Shown here: positions 11,027 through 24,180 of the stretch, in pieces | How the letters are laid out: each line of letters opens with the position of its first letter | Numbering within the stretch: position 1 is the first letter of the stretch | Assembly: GCA_002150815.3 (NCBI GenBank) | Contig: NDFF03000328.1 | Location: forward strand, 231,809 to 295,808 | Length of the DNA stretch: 64,000 bases | Direction: 5' to 3' | Source of the DNA: Grammothele lineata | Lineage: Eukaryota > Basidiomycota > Agaricomycetes > Polyporales > Polyporaceae | The notes under the pieces: model-generated | Told to the model about the DNA's origin: nothing | Seen by the model: only the letters and a program-made list of their open reading frames with translations | Database searches by the model: none | Made by a program: the position numbers and the translations under genes

Positions 11027-14000
11027 TCACTTATGCAGCGCACGTAGGAACTCCGCGACGGTCTGATACCAGTCGACCTGGTCGGCGTTCTCCAACGCAC
11101 GAACCTTTTTGAGACGCTTCAGCCCACTCGACGCGCGCGCCCGGGGCTTCGCCGTCGGCAGGCCCCCAGTCGCGCTTCCAACCGTACCCTTCCCGCGAGT
11201 AGTCTTTGCGAGACGACGAATCTCATCGAGGTCGTTTGTGGCTTGGGCGCGGAGCCACGCTACGCTCGAAGCACGGTGGGCATATAGGTCGGGAGGGAGA
11301 TAGCCACGCAGGGTACCGACGGTGCCGAGGCCGTCAGTGTCGCCCTGGGCCATCGGCGCGCCATTAGGCCAGAGCGAGCCACCGTTCGTGGCAGCGAGTG
11401 TAGCGGCAATATCGAGGCTCTCGCCGGGAGGGATCGCATGCGGTTGCGAGGGCGTGACGCATGACATGTCGACCTCTTTGCGGAGGACGCGGTCGACGTC
11501 GACGGCGGAGAAGAAGGCGACGCCCTGAGGGAGATCGGACAGGCCGAGGCGGTAGGCGAAGAGCGCGCGCGTCCAGAGGTTCGCGATCTGGAGCGCGAGC
11601 GCGGCGCGGTAGCGGTCCTCCTCCTTGACGAGGTAGCGGAGCTCGTCGTGGACGGAGATGAGGTAGCGAGCACAGATGTCGTATTTGGTGATTAGATGTT
11701 CCATCGAGACGATGAGCATGTGCAGGTAATCGACACCAGAGGACTGCACGACCCAGTTGATGCGCGAGGGCATGTAGTCTGAGCCGAACTTGGACGGGAG
11801 GTACTCCTTCGAGAGAGCATACGTGATACCACAGTCGAGCGCGGGCGTCTGGGGTCGGTCGGAGAGCGCGATCTCCTCGAGCTTGTTGAAGACTAAGGAC
11901 TCGGTTCCGCCGTACCAGAACTTACGACCGAAGAGGTGCGTGCCGTGCGTGTTCTTGCCCTTAGTAGACGCGTACAAGTTCTCCGCGAGCTTCTGTGCCT
12001 CTTCCGGGAGCATGCCTGCACTGTTCTGGAGCAGGAGAAGTACAGCATGCTTCATGCCCGCACCGTAGATGCGCGAGTAGTTGAACACCTTCGCTTGGTC
12101 GCGCGAGATGCCGAGGATACTTGCCGTTTTCGAGTGGAGGTCTGTTCCGGCCTTCTTCGTCCCTTCGAGCGTCATCCAGCCAATCGCGGTCGCGCCGTGC
12201 AGGCCGAACTGGGCGTCGCCCATGACACTGGAGATCCAGAGCTCCTCCGAGTCTACGTCCGCACCAACGATCGCGTACCCAGGAGGCGCGCGTACCATCG
12301 CTTTGAGTTCAGACCCGACGCGGTTCGCCTTCGCGTTGCTCGCCGTCAACCACGTCTTCTCAATCGCGCGACGGGTGACGGTACCCATCGTGATGACCTG
12401 CGGAAGGATGACGCCCCGCTTCTTGCCCGGCTCGCTCGTGCGCGGCGCGCCAAGGTCGCGCTGGGCGTCTTGCCAGACAACCATCTGGTTCAAAATGCGG
12501 TCGCGCGAAGAGATCCAGTACGAGCACTGCGCGTTCATGTCAAGCGCGGCCTTGGCCTCCTCGAACGGGCTCGCGAGCGTGCCGTCCTGCGCGTACTTCA
12601 TGAACGTCTTCGCGAGCGGGTTCCCGACGTTCGCCGTCTCCCCGTCCTTGTGGGGCAGCTTGTAGAAGCGATAGTGCGCGGTCTGGCTGTGCAGCGCCGC
12701 GTCCGCAGGGTCGACGAACGCGAGCTCCGTCGCGCGCGTCTGGAAGTCGGCCTTCTTGTCCACGCGGAACGTCCAGCCGTGCTCCCGCGAGTACACGAGC
12801 GGCCAGTCCTGCCACGAGAGCCGGAGCAGCAGCGGCGCGAACCGGCTCCGGACGGTGAGGTCGAGCGTGCCCGGGGCGCAGTCCTTCTTCGGCCGGGCGA
12901 GGTCCCAGTACCATTTGGGCCAGATAACGGGCGGAGGCTTCGGCGCGGCGGCCTTTTTGGGCTTGCGCTTCGGCTTCGGTGACGCATCAGGGCTCGCCTT
13001 GAGCTTGGTGGCATTCCACTCGAGTGCGCACAGCCATGGGTTCGCCGCAACGTCGTCTGATGACATTCGCAGGACAGACTCGGCGAGGCGCAAAATCTTC
13101 TCCTTTGCTTCCTCGTCCTGCTGACCCGCCGCGAGGACCGCACCGAGCTCATTATCTAGAGACGTAAGCCGGCCTTGTTTGAACCCAGGTACGCCGTGGT
13201 CGAGGCTGAAGACGGAGACGACCTTCTTGCCCTTCGCCGTGGGGAACGTCGTGACTTCTCCGTCCACGAGGTAGTGCCATCTGTGAGAGACGGTGTACTG
13301 AAGGGGGTGATCGTCGTAGGACACCTGCAGGAGATAGGGTAAGATCTTGTTCACAACGGCGGGCTTGAAGGGGTCTTCGAAGACGTCCCTATACCAGCGG
13401 GGCACTCGGGCCTCCGCGGCCTCGTTGGTGGACACCGCCGGTGCTGGTTCGCGCAATTCCGACTCTGGCCGGTCCACAGATGTGTCCTGAGCGGTTGTAA
13501 GTATACGCGGGCCACTCGACCACAACGCAAAGCCTCACCTCGGGGGGCAAGATTCCTCGCGACTTGCCCGCGACCTTCGGCGTCCAGTCCAGCTGACTGA
13601 GCCAGACGTCGTCCTTCCAAGCTTCGCTCTCCATCATGCCCTTCGCCTCTTGTGCAAGCGCGATAAGGCGCGACTTGACCTTGTCCTCGAGTTCCTTGTA
13701 CGTCCGTTCCGCGTTCTGGAGGTACGCCTCCCACTCCTCGTTGACCGTGAGCAGACTCGAGCCCATCGCAAGCATGCCCGCGAACGAGACCGGGCTTGGA
13801 CACGCGTCGAGGAATGCAGGGAGGACCTTCGCGAAGACGGCGTGCGTCACCGCAACGTCGTCGGAGCAGTAGTCCAGGTACGACTGGATACCCTCGCGGA
13901 TCTCCTCGGGCGTAGCGGTGAGGAAGTCGTTGCGGACCTCCTTGTCCATCGTGATATCGCAGTGCAGCCGCGCGACGTCAGCGAGCGAGTTCGCGGATGT

Positions 14001-15398
14001 GAGGTCCTCCCAGCGCTTCTCCGAGAACTCCTCCTCGGGCTCTGCCGGCGCCTCCACCCCGCCCTGGAGGCCTGCCAGGCTCTCTTCCAACCTGCGCATG
14101 AGGCCTTGGATCTCTATGCGTCGCTCGAGGTCGGTCTCCTGCTCGAGTCGCTCCTCGGCCTGCTGGAGAAGATCGTAGACAGCCTCGATGGCCTCCGCGT
14201 GTTGCTCTTGCTCCTCTTCCTTCGATTTGCGATACTTGTTCCACGCGGGGCGCTGGTGTGACGAAATACCCTTCACCGCGATATGGAGCGCCATCGTGTC
14301 GAGGAAGCGCGTCTTCGTGCCGCTGAGGTGGTACTCTTCCTGTATGCGCTTACGGTCGTACGCGACGTTGTGGCCGACGACAACGCGAGGCATGTCGGGA
14401 TCACCGAGGGGGATGAGCTGTTGCGGGTCCTCCGATTCGCCGAGTAGCCAAGGCGAGATCCAGGAGTACCACGCGTTCTTCGATGCAGCGCACGCCATGA
14501 CGGAGAACTGTGAGTATGCCGGCATCGTTTCGACGTCGAAGACAAGCATATCCTCCGGCTTGCCGTCAAACTGGGGGTACTCGACGGCTTCGCTGTAGCT
14601 TGATCCGTCTGGCAGGAACGCGTACCGCGTCCAGCCAGCCTGGACATGCCAGTGATCAGGTTTGGGCGGCAGTTGCGCCGTGGATAGGTCTTGTGAGAGT
14701 TGCAGCCATGGCTGGGCGGCGGCGCTGCCGATGCGGTGGAAGTGCTCGTCGAGGGTACCGCCCTGGAGTGGCGGGAGGGTGAAGCCGATGTCTGGGAGCA
14801 CGGATCCCTGGGCTGGATCGAGGCCATGAGTTTTGAGGTGCTTCTGGGCGATCTGAACGAATGTTTTGGGTGGGGGAAAGGCTTGAGCGCCACGGAAGAC
14901 CTGCTTATGCAACTCGCGCGAGAGCAGCTGAACTCCAAGCTCGTTTCGTTTGATAACTGGATACCAGTCAGTTTAGAACCTAGTAGAAGGAGCCAACGAG
15001 AGAGGGATTCTTCAAGGGGGTAGCGAAGAGAATGATAAGGACCATAGTGTGCTGACTGTTGAGATTGAAGAAAAGCGCAGAGATCAAACGTGCGAACATT
15101 ACTTTGGAAAGGAGTTTCATCAAGAGAGTAGAAGCAAAGCACAAGAGATGGAACGAAAAAGAACAAGATTCAGGCGTTCCAAAATGTAAGCGAAGGACGG
15201 ACAAGTGGGGCGGAAGGCAGCAGCATACAGAAACATACCAGGCTTGTCTTCCACAAAAACTTCCGGCCTGATATCCTCTTCCTCCCTTCTTGCCTGACGC
15301 GATAGTGAAGGGGGTTTTGATCCGAGGAATTTGAGCACGGGCGCAGGAGCAGAGCAGTGAAATGATCGACAGGAGGAGGCTTGGAATTTGCGCAACAT
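11027..15398 (-). CDS. MIP1: Mitochondrial DNA polymerase gamma catalytic subunit
   Basis: Three exons on minus: 15398-15239, 14956-13539 and 13486-11027, giving about 1345 aa, slightly longer than yeast Mip1. Exon 1 (MLRKFQASSCRSFHCSA) is a basic, Ser-rich mitochondrial presequence. The 3'-5' exonuclease has motif I VFDVET (Asp194, Glu196), motif II GHNVAYDRKRI (Asn250, Asp254) and motif III YCSDDVAVTH near residue 415. The family-A polymerase has motif A GADVDSEELWI (Asp936), motif B RDQAKVFNYSRIYGAG and motif C SVHDELRYL (His-Asp-Glu near 1139-1141). It replicates and repairs mitochondrial DNA in the matrix. The linker near residue 700 is Lys/Pro-rich. The 52-nt intron 13538-13487 is clear. 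The first intron (15238-14957) is 282 nt, long for this genome, and joins in phase, but a small extra exon cannot be excluded. All catalytic residues are present. Confidence 0.95.
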
Positions 15399-16533
15399 TT
15401 GCAGGTCGCCAGCATTCGGGTGGGCGCAAGCTGATGGCAAGTGTCTCGAGAGTCAATGGATGAGCGTTCGAGCAGTAATGGTAGTCCAAGCCAGCTCGGG
15501 TAAGAGGAGGAGAGGGGGAAGAGAGGAGCGGATTAGGGGGAATCGACGTCGCCGTGGAGGCAGGATGCCTGCATGGGCGCTTACATGCAAGAGTTCGCGA
15601 GTTGCGAGAGCGCGTGACGTTCGTCTAGTATGAACAATCTGAACATCAACCTTTTCAAGTTCTCAACCTCCTCCATCCCTCACAGAGTACTGATCGTATA
15701 CGAACAACTACTGGCACGTTTTACAATAACTAATAAGGGATAGGTATGTTCTAATTTCACTGTTGGTTGGCTGAATTGAAGACCTCTTCTTAACCTCTTC
15801 TCGGTACTTTCCTAGCCAGATTATTCTCAGACGCGACGGCGGGGACGACCATAGCCAGTCGCGGACGGCATGTAGTCACTCTCACCTTGGATCCGCAAAG
15901 CCCTCACCGTAATCCCGCCCCCGCCGCTCGGCGTCGGGCGGGCTATGCCGCTGCGGGTGTTCGGGGCGGGCGCAGCCCTACCGTATGTGGCAGCCCGACC
16001 ACAAAGGGACCGCCTTCGATATTTCTCGTTCGCATCCCGACGCCCACGTTCGCGCGGAGATGCTCCTGGGCGAAGGGCGAGGGGCGCGATCCATACCAGA
16101 AAGGGCAGGTTCGGGGCAGCGCCCTTACTCCAGATATGGCAATGAGCGCGGGACCCTGGGCGCGACTCCGCTCAATAAGGCAAGGCGCGCACTAGCGCCC
16201 AGGGCGGCGCGGGCGCGTGACGGCTACAAGGCGGCTTCCATCACGGTCCCGCACGACTTCTCTGATATGACTCGACTCCCGACGCCCCGCCCGTCGGGGA
16301 GGCGGGATGTCGGGGCGGGCGTCGGGATGCAAACTCAGTGTACAAACACGACGCCGACGCGAATAAATTCTCAAGCGACGCCGACCGACATTGCCTCAAG
16401 CCCCGCCCGCCGCCCGCCCCACCGCCCGCCGCCCCCGACCCGCCGACTCACCCGCCGTCCTCTCTCCCACTCTACCCGAAGTTCTCCTACTCATCTCACC
16501 TATTTCGAAGTGTGACCTGTCACCGGCATCAGC
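15399..16533. other. Divergent promoter region between polymerase gamma and a DUF6699 gene
   Basis: About 1.1 kb. The part from 15.9 to 16.45 kb is GC-rich, with repeated CCCGACGCCC-like words and an imperfect hairpin at 16277-16326. Long open frames here (for example 176 aa at 15985-16515) are compositional. I see no gene. Confidence 0.45.
16277..16326. repeat. Imperfect GC-rich inverted repeat
   Basis: Two 16-base arms, CCCGACGCCCCGCCCG and CGGGGCGGGCGTCGGG, flank an 18-base loop and can pair with two mismatches. The arm word CCCGACGCCC recurs nearby at about 16037. It lies upstream of the DUF6699 gene at 16534. Role unknown. Confidence 0.5.
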
Positions 16534-17308
16534 ATGTACCCGACCACGCCGAACTCAGCCCGCAGCGTCCGGTCTGACAAGTCAGCAAGCCCGACCCACG
16601 CACCCCGTATGGGAGCATGCGGCCTTCCTCTCGCCGCCCAGGCTCCAGTATTCCCCACCACCCCGCACCCGGCCGGAGGCTACGCGCCGTTCGCCATGCC
16701 GCACTACGCCGGCGGACCCCCCGTTGCCTGTATGTCGGCGTGACTCTCGCCGTCCTGCGTTCTCTGCTTCTCTTTTATTGTGTCACACCTCCGAAGGACC
16801 CACGCTGATTCAACCCCCGCCCTCCGCAGACGGCCTCATGACGCCTCCGGACAGTCCTGAAAAGGCTGCCGCTGGCGGCGGTAGCAGCCGCGCCGCCACA
16901 GACTTCCACCCGATGCTCGACGTACGAGGGCCCCCGCTCGCATTCGACATCCGCCAGGGTATGCATTTGAGCGGCGCGGCCGCTGCGCAACCCGCACTGA
17001 GCCACCCAGGAGTCGCGCGCCTTGTGATCAATGTTGGCCCTGGGATCTTCGCCGTGGACGTCGCGCCGTCCGCTGGCGGCGCGATAATCACCCTTTCAGA
17101 CGTGTACGGGCAACTCACGCAAGCTATGCGCGCACGCGCGAGCCCGACGGAAGTTTCCAACGCTGCCCTCTTGGGTTTCTCGATCCCGACACAGGTTCAA
17201 CAGCACGCCGCGCGCGCGGCGACGCTGCATATGAAGGTGATGTTTGCAGGTTTGACGCTGCGCGGTGTCCAGAATGGCATCGCGTACGCCGACTGCCACC
17301 TGCGGTGA
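16534..17308 (+). CDS. Short DUF6699-type protein, divergent member
   Basis: Two exons, 16534-16729 and 16830-17308, separated by a 100-nt intron (GTATGT to CCGCAG) with phase 1 kept, giving about 224 aa. The N-terminal 75 residues are Pro/Ala-rich and end in LMTPPDSPEK. The C-terminal part (HPMLDVRGPPLAFDIRQG, then RLVINVGPGIFAVDV, ITLSDVYGQLTQAM, and LTLRGVQNGIAYADCHLR) has the DUF6699 order of a first PL-x-D-R strand, a central strand, a TV/TLxDV helix and a final GL-type strand. It lacks the long disordered tail of the other copies and belongs to a different subfamily, so the assignment is less secure. It is divergent from polymerase gamma. Function unknown. Confidence 0.65.
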
Positions 17309-20300
17309 AAGTGCGCAAGATGTGACTGCATCAAGCCCTAAATTCCTTACCCTGAACAACGAAGAACGTGAAGTAGTATCAAGAGCCACGCCTCCCCTCT
17401 AAGTTCAATCACTAAGAACGCTTGCCTTGGGCTCGTGCTCAATGGACACTCGGTTTTGCGACCCTCCTCACGATACGTTAGACGTGTCATTATCCTTCCA
17501 AACCCACCCCTTACCCCGCGATCGTCAGGTTTGAAGTGCGTAGAGATTGTACTGTAACTTATCTGTTTTCGCTGTCGTAGTCGCCCTGTCTCGCTTTTGC
17601 TGTCGTCTTGTTGTCCACCCCTCCTCACGTCGAAAGCCCCCGCTCCCAACCCCCCGCTCCCTTATCCGCTCCCCTCCATCTACCCACCTCATCTCCACTC
17701 CGTGTTGTACTATGATCGTCACAACACCAACTTGAAACTGTAACAGTGTAAGATGAATCGTGCCTCAATCGCGTCGTAATCGGTCTACATAGTTCGTACC
17801 AAATCTTCAAATTCAGGGATGCATCAAAATGTCCGTTATACTATATCTTCTACTTTCAGACATCATGTTTGCCACCCGCCGTCCATCCATAGTACAACAA
17901 CGCTTCGAACTTGTCGCGTGCACAGATCGAGATTAAGTGAAGGCGTATGGGCGCCTTTCCGCGAGACGACACTTCGTCGTCTCCCTTCATCACGATTCGT
18001 CCCCTCCAGTCGATTTCTCGCATTGGCAGCCTTGGGTCATGCCTCGAGCGTATCTCTCTTTGTTCAAACGGTCAAGTTTAATCGATAACGGAACGCTTCG
18101 CCTCGCCGAATAGTACTAGCCCTGGAACACTCGGTCGATACATCTCCCGCCTAGCGGACAAACAACATGTCGTTCTTCTACGGCCAACTCCTCTTCGGCA
18201 CGTAACTTCAGACACAACTTGGGAACAGTCACTCCTTGGGTAGGCACATCTTACAGCCTCCCCCGCCCTGCGCAGCCCCCTCGCACCATTCACGGAACGA
18301 ACCCGGCCAAAACCCGTCTCTGAACACGATCCCAATAATCGACAACGGGGCCAACTTCAGACTGTCTACTGCGCATATCACGCTTGGTTTACCCAGGGCA
18401 GTGCCCTACCATTGAGGATGACGTGTAGTAAGTCGCGCACAACTCATTTATTGTCGTCGCCACTCGGTCAAGCGTAATCGCGACCCCTAACCGACGCATT
18501 TGCTCCGCGTTTTTGCATTCTCAGGTATACAGACTCAGCGGGCATGATGATCCGTGCTGCATAGGCCAGGTCGGGAGATGCGCTGGACGTGTTGAGCAAG
18601 GCATCGCGCGCGGCGTTCGGGTGCTACGGTACTGGTGAGTAATCTGCCATCCGAATACGCATGTCTTCATTCTTTTCGTCATCAATGTCAACGTTTTATT
18701 TCAATGTGAATACGCGCCGGATCTGAACGTTGGTCGACTGCACAAACCAGTGTACGGTCCCTTAATTCCCTCTCGCTCCACGAAGTGCCGGCGGCTCACA
18801 CATATCACGATGCGGCGTGTCGTCCTCGATGGACAGTGCTTCGGGTCATGCGAACAGTCTGTCACGTACGCGAGATCTTCTCGTCGTTGGCCCTCACCTA
18901 ATCTACGGCGAATTTTGCCGGATATTCCGACTCACGGGGCACCGTTCGTTCTGAATAACATCACGTATTTTCCTCGGCGCACCCCACATTCTCGCTGCAG
19001 TTCACGTGCCCGTCGCGAACACGCGCCGCAGCGAGCTCCGCTTCCTGTGCGCAAGAATTTGCAGTGGACCTGAGACAGAAGCACAAGTCCTGAGGAAATT
19101 GGCATGCTTGCGCCTCCGATTGCGCGACATGCGTTTCCTTTACAGGGACCGGAACTGCCTGGAAAGACATGGTCTGTGGTAAAACCTCACGCGGGAGCGC
19201 ACGGCCACGGCGCTCTCTCGTGAGGCATCACCGTCAGGCACTCAAAGCTTCATAAACTCCCTGAACGGTCGGCTCATGCGCGCGAGGACTACCCGGTTCT
19301 CGTGGTGACTATAGAGGACGTCGTGCAGCGTTCCGTATGATCACCACGCCCTCGCGATACATCAACGGGGCGCGTTTGGCCATCGCGCGCCCGCCGTGCT
19401 ATTCAGAGATGGGGTGGTGTTGCTCCGCGAGATCTCGGTAACTCACCTTCCATTGGACGTTCTGTCGTCTTCCTTCCTGTCCCTCAGCGCTATTTCAGGC
19501 GCTCTGTGAGAGCATCTGGAAAGCGCTTTCGCCTACAGTGCGGCGTCGGGCTCGTCTGCATCGAGCAGTGGCTAATCTAGAGCTCGCGGCGCAATGTGAG
19601 CGCGAGTCTGAGCCTGAGGGACGAACTTCACATTCCTACACGCGGCGCGCAGGGTTCTGTGGCTTCGAGCGCGCCACATTTGCTGCTATTTGGAAGTGAC
19701 TATGCTCGAACGGTCTGCGACTATTGAGATGGCCTTGCATCTGCTTCCGGTCGCGGTGGACGAGACCTGTGGGACCTGCCGAATCCACCTTCCAGCTCGT
19801 CGAGTAAGTCTGGGCCTACAACATGCGCTTGCACTTCGCTCGGGAGTTGTTGCGCATGCGATAAGTTCATAGCTTCACTCGGACAATGCGGCACTACTAA
19901 GGTGTTCTGAGCGCGAGGCTTTGCGCACACTGTCCTGCCTCGCCTCTCGAGAAGCTGCCATTCCATATTGTTGACGGTGCTGCTTCAGCAACCCACAGCC
20001 TCTTATTTGGGGTCCGGCGGCCGTTGAACGCTGGAAACTTAGGTATCTTCAGGGCTTGGAGCTGTCCAAGTCAGTCTTTGCTGCCGCGCTCCGCTGGCCT
20101 AGATTCGAAGGTTTCACTTTGTATTTGTGCCCTCTACGCTCATGCGTCGTGTATTGTGGGCATAGTCTGACACGTTTTCCCCACAGCTTACGGGATGTCT
20201 AGACCGCTTTCGTCCGCACGGACGCCGGTTGCCAAATAGACATCCGCCCTTCGCCTATGCTCGCTCGGAAAGTACGGAGCGGGCTTCACCTCAACTAGCC

Positions 20301-22849
20301 GTACGCCCGCAGCTACATGCGTTGCTTCTTCCTCTGTCCCCGATCCACCTGTCTTTCCGCCCCGCGACCCCCGTTCCTCACTCCCGTGTTTCTGTCGCTC
20401 TTCCGATGAATTTACTCTCGTAATAGAACCTACATCGAACAACGCCGCCTTCACTACGCGACAGGCCCTCTCTCGGGCTGCCTCCGCACCGCGCTTGACC
20501 ATGCACATGCACTTCGCCCACGTGCCCCTCGGATCCACGACGACTCGGACTCCCCGGCTCGATTCTACCGTTCTTTTCTACCCGACAACCACAGCCCGCA
20601 TGCGTCCGCCCACCTCCCCGCGCGCGCCCCATTACCATATTACCCGGTCCCCGACGCCCGACGACGCGAACCGACCCCATTTCCGCGAGACGCGCGGAGA
20701 CCGAGTAGTACGTCACCCGCGGTCAGAGTCGAGACCCAAGCCCGACAAGGACAGCAGCCATACGCGGCGCTGCAGCGAGGCACATATCCCAAGGAAAGTG
20801 TATTGTAGCTCACTCCACGACCCCCGCTCGGAAAGGTTGCCAGACCCGCGGCCGCCGGGATGTGCGACTTCCCCGACTGTTCTTTCCGCGGTCAATATAG
20901 GGCATTCGACGTACCCCACGCGCGGGGAAGCACTTCCGAGGCGTCGAGGACAACGAGCTGCGGCCAGGGCCCAGGCCCCTCCGGCTCCGGTCGCGTAGCT
21001 GGCGGGAATGCCCCAGGAAAGCGCAGGGCGCGCGTCGGCGGCGGCCGTGGTTACGACTTAGCCAGCGCCGGCATTAACGCGCTTATGTCCGGGCCACCTG
21101 CAATACCCGTGAGCCTGCGTGGTCCCGTGTGCTAGTGCACTAGTGCGACTACGCGTGCACGCGCCCTGGCGCCCCGATTCTAGTGCGCCATTCTGGAAAA
21201 CGCATCGTCGTGCTCGTGGAGTCGTGGCCCGCGATACGCAGCGTTGGGGCAAGGCGGGCGATCTGGGAGGTTTCGTTTGGTCCTGTATTACCCTCTGTGT
21301 CGTCCAACAGAGCGCATGTAACGAGGGCCCGCCGGTTGGGCACGCTACACTTATGCGGCGGTGCCGCCGTTCCTGGTGTGCCCGCCCTCCCTCCAGGGCG
21401 GGGGTAGCGACAGCGCGCGGTCCCTTGGACCTCTCTTTCGCGGTAACTGTTTCGTAGGCCGCGCATTACGACACCGTCACTCGTACGTATTCTACGTCCT
21501 TCCGTTTGTCTTCTGTCCTTGTCAGTCGGAAGCTTGGCCCGACGTCGGACCCGCCTGACAGTACTCGTGCTTCCCCACATACGCATCGCTTGTGTCCCAC
21601 TAGACCGAATATGTCTGCACACGGTCTGGACGCATTACATTGCTCGACGTCGATGATGCAACGCGCAGCGTACGCGGGACCACGGCATTGTCGTACCCAT
21701 TTAGACCTACCGGCGACGAGTTGTGGATCGCGCCTATACCGCCGCGTACGGGTACATATGCACCCCCGAACCGCATCAATCCCCAAGAAACGTGGATCAG
21801 AACGCAAGGCGCGCACACCGCTCGCGGGAATACCGCCCCTCCAGCCCGCGCGGCGGGGCCAGGCCCACGCCTAACGCTGCCCACGCCCGCGGCCATGGTC
21901 CGTGGCCCATGACGGAGTGCCTCCCGCGAGCGCGGGTCCGCTTTCGGCCGGGCCTTCCAGCCGAGGCGGGGTGGGGCGCGCATCGTGTGCGCGGCGCGGG
22001 ATCTGAGACATCCCCCGCCACGAGTCCGAGGACTCGAAAGTGGGGCTCGTACTCCACTGCGGTGCTCGGCGTGCTCGGTATGTATGAAGGGGCACACGCT
22101 GTGAGGTACGCGGTCCGCGAACTTGAAGAGGAAGGGCTAAAGGCGTGCACACGTTTGAATGCCGTCGATATTTCCGGACACATGAGGACTTTCTCGTACG
22201 ATGAGTGGTGTGTGCAATTGCATAGAAGCATGATGCATATTGAATGATACTATAAACACAAGGACTCGTGAAGTAAAAAGTAAATGCACGCTGCTACCAG
22301 GGCGGCGCGGGATGATGCGATGTATGTATGGTACAGCGTCCACATCGTGGTATATCGAGGGGCGTGAGTATGAGGTATGGTACAAATGCGTCGTAAAGAT
22401 CATTGAGGGGCGTGAAGATGATGAAGTGGTCGTTATCGTGAGGTGCGGCCGTGATGAGGAAGCATGCAAACGATAGCAAGAAGAGGGGGAGCACAAGAGA
22501 TGATGAGAGACGAGGGGAGGGGAGAGAGGGAGAGGGAGGCCACGCACGCCAGTCACAGACCGGCGAGGCGGGCACGGAGGGACGTCTGCCTACGCAGAGC
22601 CCTCGCCGCACGGAAGTGCAGCACCAACCGGATGATACACCTTGCTTGCCAAAACCCAAAAACAGTCCAGAACGTCCGTATATGGTCACCCTTCTGCTCG
22701 ATTGACGTACGCGCGCGCGTAGCGCGGCGCACGCGAAGCAGAAGCCAGGGAGAGAAGAGAAGGAGGAGATGAAAGGAAGAGCGGGGAGTGAGGGCGGGAC
22801 GGAGGTGGGGAATCCCGGGGCGTGAGAGGGAGACAGGGGAGAAGCGCAC
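17309..22849. other. 5.5 kb gene-poor stretch with possible gene relics
   Basis: No recognised family. Two parts look less random than the rest. Near 18.75-19.2 kb short Arg/Leu-rich open frames change frame at every step. At 20.4-22.25 kb, Pro/Ser/Arg-rich frames run on plus: an open frame at about 20408-20809 lacks a start, and frames at 21640-21912 and 21723-22247 follow. The latter could be exons of an unrecognised or decaying gene, but I could not assemble a consistent spliced model. No transposase, reverse transcriptase or terminal repeats were seen. Confidence 0.35.
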
Positions 22850-24180
22850 TCACGCACGGCCGAAGACGAGTTTGCCCGCGCCGCCGTGGCCCGCTGCCTT
22901 GTCGACCTCGACACCGATCAGCCACGTCTTCTCCCCGAGCCAGTCGATGCGGCGCACGCCGCCCTCCCAGCCACCACCCATACGCGTGCAGCGGCGCTCG
23001 TAGGCGCGGGTCACCTTCTGCTGCGACTTGCTTCCGTGCCCGAGCGCGTCCCACTCTTCGGGAGTGACGGGCTGCATGAGCGTCGTGTGTACAGCGTAGA
23101 GGACGTCGAGGTTCGATATTGACGCGGCAGACGAGGAGTGGCCGTGGCTCGAGGAGGTCCCGATCGTGAAGCGCGGCCGCGAGCTGGAGCGAGTCGGGCT
23201 CGGACTTGGCGCGTGCGAAGCGGTGACGACGACGGGCCATGGGAACTTGTGCGAGTGGAGGACGAGGCGGGCGCCCGCGGGAGTCGGTGGGTCCGTCGCG
23301 GGCTGGGAGAGCGTGTGTGAGGGGATCGCAGAGTGCGTTGCGCGGTCGAGCACGGTCCGCGCCGAGGGCGTGAAGGAGACGTCGTACGTGATCGGCGCAC
23401 GGTGCAGGCGCGTGTGGGCGAGGAGCGGATGCATGTGTAGCGTCGTGCTCCGTGTCTGCTGCAGAAGGGACGTCTGAGAGGACGAGCGGCCTCGCGAGCC
23501 ATCTGCGCAGCGTCGTCAACTTCTGGAGAGTGCGAATCGGGAATAATGCGGGTGACTTACATGAAGAAGAGCTGCCTGCGGTGCCCGAAGAGTGCCAGGT
23601 GTGGTTCTGGCGCAGAGGCGGCCGCGCGCCGTACCCGTGGCCGGCATCTGAACTCGGCGTGCGCGGGAGGCTGCCGGGCGGATAGAGCGATGCGCTAGAA
23701 TTCGAGCGCGAGCTCGGTGGCGTCGCGTACGAGAGCGAGGGCGTGTACAGTCCCGAGCGCGCTGTATCCGAATAATCACGAGTTAGCGCGCAGGTTCCTC
23801 GGTGCACTGGCCCAGACGGAAAAGTGAAGGGATGACTGCTACTTACGGGTGTCTGGCGTTTTGTAGCTTGCGCGACGCACAGGTTGCGGCCGCGACTCTG
23901 AGTGGGAGGTGTGTCCGTGGTGAGAGGCGGGGGCCCTGCCGTAACCGTATGCCGTTCGCGTATCCGAGCCAGTCGCGTAACGGAGCGGCGAGGGCGTGTT
24001 GGAGTGCGCGGACTGGCTGTAGCTCCGATGCCTGCTTGAGGTGCCCAGGCCCGCGGTGGAGCTCGAGGTGGGAGTACTCGTGTTCGTGTAAGTCGGTGCG
24101 GGGGTCGAGTTCGATCTCGAGTGCCCGGAAGACTTGGAGGACGAGCCTCCGCCGAAGAGGTTGCGGAAGTAAGAAGGCAT
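22850..24180 (-). CDS. DUF6699 domain protein, paralogue 3
   Basis: Three exons on minus: 24180-23847, 23761-23561, 23502-22850, with introns of 85 and 58 nt and matching phases, giving about 395 aa. The N-terminus MPSYFRNLFGGGSSSKSSG and the next 220 residues are Ser/Thr/Tyr/His-rich and disordered. The C-terminal half is DUF6699: MHPLLAHTRLHRAPITYDVS, then KFPWPVVV, a helix around NLDVLYAVHTTLM, and GGVRRIDWLGEKTWLIGVEV. The MPSYFRNLFG start is a recurrent feature of this subfamily. The stop TGA overlaps a perfect donor (GTGAGT at 22853-22848), so a further 3' exon or a UTR intron is possible. A TATA box lies at 24449-24443. Function unknown. Confidence 0.8.

Noticed and set aside
11936..12982. 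348-aa frame on plus inside polymerase gamma
   Set aside because: Antisense shadow of the polymerase coding exon; the minus strand carries all family motifs.
15985..16515. 176-aa frame upstream of the DUF6699 gene at 16534
   Set aside because: It spans a GC-rich promoter with an inverted repeat, is out of frame with the real gene and has no family.
18361..18430. Possible tRNA (short GGGCAGTGCCC stem-like word)
   Set aside because: No A and B box in the right order and no cloverleaf could be drawn.
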